DNA of 31,280 nt from JBFKAV01 sp041621405 (GTDB lineage Bacteria; Pseudomonadota; Alphaproteobacteria; Rhodobacterales; Rhodobacteraceae). The notes below the pieces were generated by a model that worked only from the letters and a program-made list of their open reading frames with translations, had not been told where the DNA came from and made no database searches. The translations under genes and the position numbers were made by a program. The DNA is taken from assembly GCA_041621405.1 (NCBI GenBank), contig JBFKAV010000021.1, forward strand, positions 1 through 31,280, written 5' to 3'. Shown here in pieces: positions 25,680 through 31,280 of the stretch; position 1 is the stretch's first letter, and the number at the start of each line of letters is the position of its first letter.

Positions 25680-27200
25680 ATGCCACGGATCGCGATCGCC
25701 GGGTTCCAGCACGAGACCAACACCTTCGCCACGACCAAGGCCGGCTGGAGCGATTTCGTCATGGCCGATTCCTGGCCCGGGCTGCTGACGGGCCGCGAGG
25801 TGATCGAGGAGACTAGAGGCATGAACCTGCCGGTTGCGGGCTTCGTTGCCGCCGCGGAGGCAGAACCGCGGGTGAAGCTCGTGCCGCTCTTCTGGTGCGG
25901 GGCCGAGCCGGCGGCCGAGGTGACGGACGAGGCCTTCGAGCGGGTCTGGGAGATGCTGCGCGAGGGGCTGCGCGCGGCCTGGCCGGTCGACGGCCTCTAC
26001 CTCGACCTGCACGGGGCGATGGTGACCGAAAGCCACGAGGACGGCGAGGGCGAGATTCTCGGCCGCCTGCGGGCGAACTTCGGCCCCGACCTGCCCATTG
26101 TGGCCAGCCTCGACTTCCACGCCAACGTGACCCCGGCGATGGTGCGCCATGCCGACAGGCTCGCCCTCTACCGCAGCTATCCCCATCTCGACATGGACGC
26201 GACCGGTGCGCGCTGCCTGCCACACCTGCTCGCGCGGATCGGTGGCGAGCGCTGGGCCAAGGCCTTCCGGCAGGCGCCCTTCCTCGTCCCTTTGCATGCC
26301 CAGTTCACCGGAGCGGAGCCCTGCGCTTCGTTGTTTCGGGGACTGGAAGAGATCGGCGCCGAACTGGCCATGGGCTTCACCGGCTCCGACATTCACGACG
26401 CGGGCCCGTCCCTCACCGTATACGCGCGCGACGCGCAATCCGCCGAGGCCTGGGCCGCGGCGCTGCTGGCCCGCGTGCTCGACGCCGAGTCCCGCTTCGA
26501 CGCAGACCTCCTCCCACCGGCACAGGCGGTCGCAATGGCGATGGCGACGACCGGTCCGGGTCCGGCCGTCCTCGCCGAGGTGCAGGACAATCCGGGCGGC
26601 GGCGCGGCCGCCGATTCCACCGACCTTCTCTTCGAGCTGGCAAGCCAAGGCGCGGCGGAGGTCGTCCTCGGCCTGCTGCACGATCCCGAGATCGCCTCGG
26701 TGGCGCATGCGGCCGGCGAAGGCGCGGTGATCGCCGGCCAGCTCGGCGGCAAGTGCGGCCTGCCCGGCCTCGGGCCGTTCGAGGGGCGCTTCGCCGTCGA
26801 GCGGCTCACCGACGGGCAATGCCGCTACACCGGCCGGATGTATGGCGGCGGCATCGCCACCTCCGGGCCAAGCGTCCTCCTGCGGCTCGTGGACACCGAT
26901 ATCCGGGTTGCGGTCACCTCGATCCGCAACCAGGCGCTCGACCTCGGCCAGTTCACCCATTTCGGCATCGATCCGCGTTCGGTCCGCATCCTCTGCGTGA
27001 AGAGCACGGTCCACTTCCGCGCAGACTTCGACCCGATCGCCGCGGCGATCCTGAGCGTTCGCACCCCCGGCGCCTTGTCCTGCGTCCTCTCCGAGGTTCC
27101 CTACAGGCGCCTGCGTCCCGGTGTCCGTCTCGGCCCCGGCGGCCCGGTCCATCGGCCCGCACTGCGACTCGGGACCAGGGTACTGGACATTCCTGTCTAG
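25680..27200 (+). CDS. M81 family metallopeptidase (MlrC/microcystinase-like)
   Basis: A 506-residue zinc-dependent hydrolase of the M81 family, whose best known member MlrC finishes the breakdown of linearised microcystin. The N-terminus PRIAIAGFQHETNTFA is the family signature. Probable metal ligands are D145 and H147 in ASLDFHANVTP and H169 in SYPHLDM. YLDLHGAMVTE, PGPAVLAEVQDNPGGGAAADS and the end motif CVKSTVHFRADFDPIA are also typical. No signal peptide is present, so it is cytoplasmic. The start is ATG 25680, nine bases after the second hydrolase. Many M81 proteins sit in Dpp-type transporter operons with unknown substrates. The stop codon lies inside a 12-base palindrome. Confidence 0.92.
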   Translation: MPRIAIAGFQHETNTFATTKAGWSDFVMADSWPGLLTGREVIEETRGMNLPVAGFVAAAEAEPRVKLVPLFWCGAEPAAEVTDEAFERVWEMLREGLRAAWPVDGLYLDLHGAMVTESHEDGEGEILGRLRANFGPDLPIVASLDFHANVTPAMVRHADRLALYRSYPHLDMDATGARCLPHLLARIGGERWAKAFRQAPFLVPLHAQFTGAEPCASLFRGLEEIGAELAMGFTGSDIHDAGPSLTVYARDAQSAEAWAAALLARVLDAESRFDADLLPPAQAVAMAMATTGPGPAVLAEVQDNPGGGAAADSTDLLFELASQGAAEVVLGLLHDPEIASVAHAAGEGAVIAGQLGGKCGLPGLGPFEGRFAVERLTDGQCRYTGRMYGGGIATSGPSVLLRLVDTDIRVAVTSIRNQALDLGQFTHFGIDPRSVRILCVKSTVHFRADFDPIAAAILSVRTPGALSCVLSEVPYRRLRPGVRLGPGGPVHRPALRLGTRVLDIPV

Positions 27201-27204
27201 ACAG
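27193..27204. repeat. perfect 12-base palindrome over the M81 stop codon
   Basis: CTGTCTAGACAG reads identically on both strands and includes the TAG stop at 27198-27200. It lies 50 bases before the next gene. It could be a binding site for a dimeric regulator or chance; nothing else supports a role. Confidence 0.35.
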
Positions 27205-27226
27205 CGAGTGGTCCCTGGCCTACCGT

Positions 27227-27245
27227 CGATCCGAGAGGCGGATCG
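27227..27245 (+). promoter_or_regulatory. small hairpin upstream of the second FAD/GcvT gene
   Basis: CGATCCG (27227-27233) pairs with CGGATCG (27239-27245) around the loop AGAGG. The stem's last base is the first G of the run GGGGGG (27245-27250) that serves as ribosome site for ATG 27255. Folding could therefore hinder ribosome access to the gene. Seen in sequence; the effect is inference. Confidence 0.35.
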
Positions 27246-27254
27246 GGGGGCGTC

Positions 27255-29663
27255 ATGAAATCGCACTATCGCGTCGTGGTGATCGGAGGCGGCGTGGTGG
27301 GTGCCTCTGTGCTCTATCACCTCGCCAAGTTCGGCTGGAGCGACGTCTGCCTCCTGGAACGGTCGGTCCTGACCTCGGGCTCGAGCTGGCACGCTGCAGG
27401 CGGCATCCATGCGCTCAACGCCGATCCGAACATGGCGGCGCTGCAGGCCTATACGATCGACCTGCTTTCCGAGATCGAGAAGGAAAGCGGCGTCAACATC
27501 GGGCTGCACATGACCGGGGGGCTGACGCTGGCGGGCACGCCCGACCGCTGGGAATGGCTGCAATCGGCCTACCGCGTGTTCCAGTCGATCGGGATCGAGG
27601 ATTGCGAGCTCATGACCCCGGAGGAGGCGCAGAAGCGCTGTCCGATCATGTCGGCGGATGGCGTTCTCGGCGCGATGTGGGCCGATCGCGAGGGCTATAT
27701 CGACACCACCGGCACGGTGCATGCCTATGCCGTGGCCGCTAGGAAGCGCGGCGCCGAGTACTACGAGCACACCAAGGTCAGAGAGCTGATCCGGACGGCG
27801 GACGGATGGGAGGTGGTCACGGACAAGGGTACCGTCACCTGCGAGCACGTGGTCAATGCCGCAGGGCTCTGGGCCAAGCAGGTAGGCCGCATGGCCGGAA
27901 TCGAGCTGCCGCTGTCTCCGCTCAAGCACCACTACCTCATCTCCGACACGATCCCCGAACTCGTTGAGCTCGATTTCGAGGTGCCGATGACGGTCGACCT
28001 CGAAGGCTTCACCTATCTCCGGCAGGACCAGAAGGGGGTGCTCTTGGGCATCTACGAGATCGACCACGAGCATTGGGCGATGGACGGGGCGCCGTGGGAC
28101 TACGGCATGGAGCTCTTCCAGGAGCAGACCGACCGGATCGAGAGGGAGCTGACCTGTGGGTTCGAGCGCTATCCGGTGCTGCAGAAGGTGGGCGTGAAGA
28201 CCTGGGTCAATGGCGCGTTCACGTTCAGCCCGGACGGCAACCCGCTGGTCGGGCCGGTGCCGGGCAAGCCGGGCTACTGGTGCGCCTGCGCGGTGATGGC
28301 GGGCTTCCTGCAGGGTGGCGGCGTGGGCAAGACGCTGGCGGAATGGATCATCGAGGGCGAGCCCGAGGCCGATGCCTGGCCGATGGATGTGGCGCGCTAT
28401 GGCAAGTACGCCGAGAACAGGCGCTACATCCGGGAGACCACGGGGCAGTTCTACTCCCGCCGCTTCGTGATGACCTATCCCAACGAGCAATTGCCCGCCG
28501 GCCGGCCGCTGAAGATGGCGCCGGCGCATGACGCGATGACGGCAGCGGGGTGCAAATGGGGCGTAAGCTGGGATCTCGAAGTGCCGCGCTATTTCGCGCC
28601 GAAGGGGTTCGAGGAAAAGCCGACGCTGAAGCGCTCCAATGCACATCCGATCGTCGCCGAGGAGTGCAGGGCGATCCGCGAAGGCGTCGGCCTCCTCGAT
28701 ATCACTGGATTCTCGCGCTACGAGGTGACCGGCCCGAAGGCCGAGGAATGGCTCGACTGGCTCATGGCCTCGAGACTGCCGGCTCCGGGACGCGCGCGTC
28801 TGGCGCCGATGCTGGCCCCGAATGGCCGGCTCAAGGGCGATCTCACCCTGTTCAACTGGGGCGACGGGACCTGGTGGATCATGGGAAGCTACTACCTGCG
28901 CGCCTGGCACATGCGCTGGTTCAACGATCACAAGACCGACGGCGTGTCGGTTCGCGACCTTGGCGAGGAGGTCTGCGGCTTCGGCCTGGCCGGCCCGAAG
29001 TCCCGCGCGGTGATCGAGAGGCTCGCCGAACAGGACATCTCAGGCCTGCCGTTCATGGGCTGCGGACGGTTCGACATCGGCCTGCTGCGTGCCCGTGTGG
29101 CGCGCATGAGCGTCACTGGCGAACTGGGCTACGAGATCAACGTCCGCATGGGCGACCATGTCGCGCTGCGTCGAATGCTGCTGGAGGCCGGCGCCTCCGA
29201 AGGCATCCGCGAATGCGGCTTCAACGCGATGCTCTCGACCCGCCTGGAGAAGAGCTTCGGCATCTGGTCGGCGGAATTCACCCAGGGCTACACCCCCGCC
29301 CAGACCGGGATGGACCGCTGGATCGCCTGGGACAAGGGCGATTTCATCGGCCGCGAGGCAGCACGGGCCGAGCGTGATGGCAATGGTCCGGCTCAGCTTG
29401 TGGTGACCCTCGAGGTCGATGCCGACGGGGCCGATGCCAGCGGCTACGAGCCGGTCTGGCAAGGCGAGCGGCGCGTCGGCTTCGTGACCTCCGGCGGCTA
29501 CGGTCACAGCTTGGGCAAATCGCTGGCGATGGCGATGGTCGACCGTGCCTGCGCGACTGAGGGCACGGCGCTTTCGGTCCACATCATCGGCGTGAGACGG
29601 GGCGCCCGGGTCATCGCCCCCTCGCCCTACGATCCGGAGGGCAAGGCGATGCGGGCGCCGTGA
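27255..29663 (+). CDS. FAD-dependent oxidoreductase / aminomethyltransferase (GcvT) fusion, second copy
   Basis: An 802-residue relative of the protein at 2069, colinear with it. The Rossmann motif is GGGVVGASVLYHL (11-23), and SSWHAAGG carries H46, the expected site of covalent FAD, in its common form. EGYIDTTGTVHAYAVAARKRG follows in the DAO domain. The GcvT half includes GVGLLDITGFSRYEVTG and VTGELGYEINVRMGD (G622 onward), the folate-binding region. The expected reaction is oxidative N-demethylation of a methylated amine with transfer of the C1 unit to tetrahydrofolate. It lies 54 bases after the M81 gene and 26 before the MttB-like gene, which supports a shared methylamine-type substrate. 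Which amine is used is not readable. Confidence 0.9.
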   Translation: MKSHYRVVVIGGGVVGASVLYHLAKFGWSDVCLLERSVLTSGSSWHAAGGIHALNADPNMAALQAYTIDLLSEIEKESGVNIGLHMTGGLTLAGTPDRWEWLQSAYRVFQSIGIEDCELMTPEEAQKRCPIMSADGVLGAMWADREGYIDTTGTVHAYAVAARKRGAEYYEHTKVRELIRTADGWEVVTDKGTVTCEHVVNAAGLWAKQVGRMAGIELPLSPLKHHYLISDTIPELVELDFEVPMTVDLEGFTYLRQDQKGVLLGIYEIDHEHWAMDGAPWDYGMELFQEQTDRIERELTCGFERYPVLQKVGVKTWVNGAFTFSPDGNPLVGPVPGKPGYWCACAVMAGFLQGGGVGKTLAEWIIEGEPEADAWPMDVARYGKYAENRRYIRETTGQFYSRRFVMTYPNEQLPAGRPLKMAPAHDAMTAAGCKWGVSWDLEVPRYFAPKGFEEKPTLKRSNAHPIVAEECRAIREGVGLLDITGFSRYEVTGPKAEEWLDWLMASRLPAPGRARLAPMLAPNGRLKGDLTLFNWGDGTWWIMGSYYLRAWHMRWFNDHKTDGVSVRDLGEEVCGFGLAGPKSRAVIERLAEQDISGLPFMGCGRFDIGLLRARVARMSVTGELGYEINVRMGDHVALRRMLLEAGASEGIRECGFNAMLSTRLEKSFGIWSAEFTQGYTPAQTGMDRWIAWDKGDFIGREAARAERDGNGPAQLVVTLEVDADGADASGYEPVWQGERRVGFVTSGGYGHSLGKSLAMAMVDRACATEGTALSVHIIGVRRGARVIAPSPYDPEGKAMRAP

Positions 29664-29689
29664 CGGGTTATTGGCCGATAGGATAGGGA

Positions 29690-31246
29690 GTGAGCGAGAT
29701 CGCCACAGAAAACCCGGCCCGGCGGCGAAGGCGACGCGGCCTGCAGGACGCAGGCAGCGCACCGGCCCGCAAGGTGTACTACCACCGCCTGCGCAATCCC
29801 TTCGCGCCCCAGGCCGCCTTCTCCGAGGACCGGATCGCCGCCATCCACGACACCGCGCTCAGGGTGCTCGAGGAGCTCGGCGTGAGGGTGCTCCTGCCGG
29901 AGGCACGGAGGATCTACGCCGATGCCGGGGCTCGGGTGGACGAGGACTCCCAGATGGTCTTCCTCGGCCGCGACATCGTCGAGGCGGCGATCGCCGCGGC
30001 ACCGCGCGCATTCACGCTCTACGGCGCGGTGCCGGGGCGCGACCTGCAGATGGAGCTCGGAACCCTCGCCTTCCAGTCGGGCGCCGGGGCGCCGAACACC
30101 ACCGACCTCAGACGCGGACGCCGGCCGGGCAATCTCCGCGACGTGATCGAGCTGACCAAGATCGTCCAGCATTTCGACGCCATCCAGATGCTGAGCCCCG
30201 GCGTCGAGCCGCAGGACATCGAGGCCCACCTGCGCCACTACGCCTTCACCCGCGCCCAGCTCACGCTGTCCGACAAGATCCCCTTCATCTTCTCGCGCGG
30301 CACCCCGCAGGTAATGGACTGCTTCGAGATGCTGCGCGATTTCCGCGGTCTCTCGGACGCCGACTTCCAGGCGCGGCCGCACTGCTACACGATCATCAAC
30401 ACCAACTCGCCGCGCCAGATCGACATCCCCATGGCCCAGGGACTCATCGACTTCGCCCGCCACGGCCAGCCCTCGATCGTCACCCCCTTCTGCCTGATGG
30501 GCGCCATGGCGCCGGTCACGGTGGCGGGCGCGCTGACGCTCTCCCACGCCGAGGCGCTGGCGGCGGTCGCGCTCACCCAGCTCGCCCGCCCGGGCGCCCC
30601 GGTGCTCTACGGCGCCTTCGCCTCGAACGTCGATATGAAGTCGGGCGCCCCCGCCTTCGGCACCCCTGAGCAGGTCAAGGCCAGCCTCGGCTCCGGGCAG
30701 CTCGCCCGGCTCCTCGGCCTGCCCTGGCGCAACGCGGCCGGCTGCGCTGCCAACACCAACGACGCTCAGGCCGCCCACGAGACCGAGATCAGCACCTGGG
30801 GCGCATTGCTCTCGGGAGCGACGGTAGTGATCCACGCGGCGGGCTGGATCGAGGGCGGGCTCACGGTTTCCTATGAGAAACTGATCACCGACATGGAGAT
30901 GGTGCAGGTCATGGCCGAGCTCTGCGCCGAAACTTCGGCCGGCGACGCTGACATCGCCTTCGAGGCGCTGAAGGAGGTTCAGCCCGGCGGCCATTTCTTC
31001 GGCTGTGCGCACACGATGGAGCGCTACGCTACCGCCTTCTACGAGCCGCTCGTCGCCGACCGGTCCAACTTCGGCACCTGGACCGAACGCGGCGCGAAGG
31101 ACGCCTCCACGCGGGCGACAACGATCTGGGAGCGGATCATGGACGAGCACGAGGCCCCCGCCTCAGTCCGGCCCGACCGGGTCGCCGCGCTCGACGACTT
31201 CATCGCCCGCCGCAGCGCCGAAGTCGGCGCGCCACCGGAAAGCTGA
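29690..31246 (+). CDS. trimethylamine methyltransferase (MttB) superfamily protein, non-pyrrolysine
   Basis: A 518-residue member of the MttB superfamily, whose members move a methyl group from a quaternary or tertiary amine to a corrinoid protein. Motifs visible are AAIHDTALRVLEELGVRV near the N-terminus, FQSGAGAPNTTD, and the late TNDAQAAHETEISTWGALL, GATVVIHAAGWIEGGL and PGGHFFGCAHTMERYATAFY. The frame has no in-frame TAG, so it belongs to the group without pyrrolysine, which includes glycine betaine methyltransferase MtgB and relatives. The start is a GTG with AGGA six bases upstream; an arginine-rich segment (RRRRRRG) lies at residues 11-17. No corrinoid-binding partner is within the window; it could lie just downstream. 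Confidence 0.9.
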   Translation: MSEIATENPARRRRRRGLQDAGSAPARKVYYHRLRNPFAPQAAFSEDRIAAIHDTALRVLEELGVRVLLPEARRIYADAGARVDEDSQMVFLGRDIVEAAIAAAPRAFTLYGAVPGRDLQMELGTLAFQSGAGAPNTTDLRRGRRPGNLRDVIELTKIVQHFDAIQMLSPGVEPQDIEAHLRHYAFTRAQLTLSDKIPFIFSRGTPQVMDCFEMLRDFRGLSDADFQARPHCYTIINTNSPRQIDIPMAQGLIDFARHGQPSIVTPFCLMGAMAPVTVAGALTLSHAEALAAVALTQLARPGAPVLYGAFASNVDMKSGAPAFGTPEQVKASLGSGQLARLLGLPWRNAAGCAANTNDAQAAHETEISTWGALLSGATVVIHAAGWIEGGLTVSYEKLITDMEMVQVMAELCAETSAGDADIAFEALKEVQPGGHFFGCAHTMERYATAFYEPLVADRSNFGTWTERGAKDASTRATTIWERIMDEHEAPASVRPDRVAALDDFIARRSAEVGAPPES

Positions 31247-31256
31247 GGCGCTGCGG

Positions 31257-31280
31257 ATGACCGCCTTCCCCGCATTTGGC
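31257..31280 (+). CDS. possible start of a further gene, cut by the window edge
   Basis: ATG at 31257 opens a frame reading MTAFPAFG to the end. GAGG (31245-31248) overlaps the upstream stop and lies eight bases before the ATG. Continuation of the operon is plausible, but eight codons cannot identify a product. Confidence 0.3.

Noticed and set aside
22962..28931. Open frame of about 1,990 codons on the minus strand across five genes
   Set aside because: Long antisense frames arise in GC-rich coding DNA from codon bias. The translation has no recognisable motifs, and the plus strand carries clear enzymes with catalytic residues throughout.
29690..31246. Possible pyrrolysine (TAG) codon in the MttB-like gene
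   Set aside because: The frame runs to its TGA stop with no in-frame TAG.

Overview
The window is GC-rich, tightly packed bacterial DNA. It most resembles an alphaproteobacterium of the Rhodobacteraceae (Roseobacter/Paracoccaceae) type. The basis is protein family content: paired dimethylglycine-dehydrogenase-like FAD/GcvT proteins, a non-pyrrolysine MttB homologue, a Dpp-type importer with S15-type hydrolases, and a DusA-linked PhyH-like gene. This is inference from families and composition, not from a marker gene. No rRNA, tRNA, CRISPR array or intact insertion sequence was seen.

Layout. (1) 1-1686, minus strand: dusA, a possible 56-residue ORF coupled to it by an ATGA overlap, and a PhyH-like gene cut by the window edge. 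(2) 1687-2068: a gap holding what may be a decayed gene with a helix-turn-helix-like stretch. (3) 2069-4504: a first FAD-oxidoreductase/aminomethyltransferase fusion. (4) 4833-6779: a DUF2235 (Tle1-like) alpha/beta hydrolase with a membrane-spanning C-terminus, which I start at a GTG preceded by GGAGG. (5) 7183-15974: six plus-strand genes forming a redox island: an exported two-heme cytochrome resembling RoxA, a GMC oxidoreductase, a 147-residue protein of unknown function, a one-helix membrane protein of unknown function, a DyP-type peroxidase and a catalase-related heme protein. (6) 16222-31246: a complete Dpp/Opp-type importer (Tat-exported binding protein, two permeases, two ATPases), two tandem CocE/NonD (S15-like) hydrolases, an M81 (MlrC-like) metallopeptidase, a second FAD/GcvT fusion and an MttB-superfamily methyltransferase without pyrrolysine. 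A further gene may begin at 31257.

How the genes may work together. The 16222-31246 block reads as one uptake and breakdown unit. The importer brings in a small amide- or peptide-like molecule, the two serine hydrolases and the M81 enzyme cut it, and the last two enzymes remove N-methyl groups into tetrahydrofolate and corrinoid C1 metabolism. The gene order supports this but the substrate is unknown. The 7183-15974 block combines four different redox enzymes, three of them heme proteins, with two uncharacterised proteins in a gapless or overlapping order. It is the best candidate here for an undescribed system, possibly oxidation of a hydrophobic unsaturated substrate. That role is inference.
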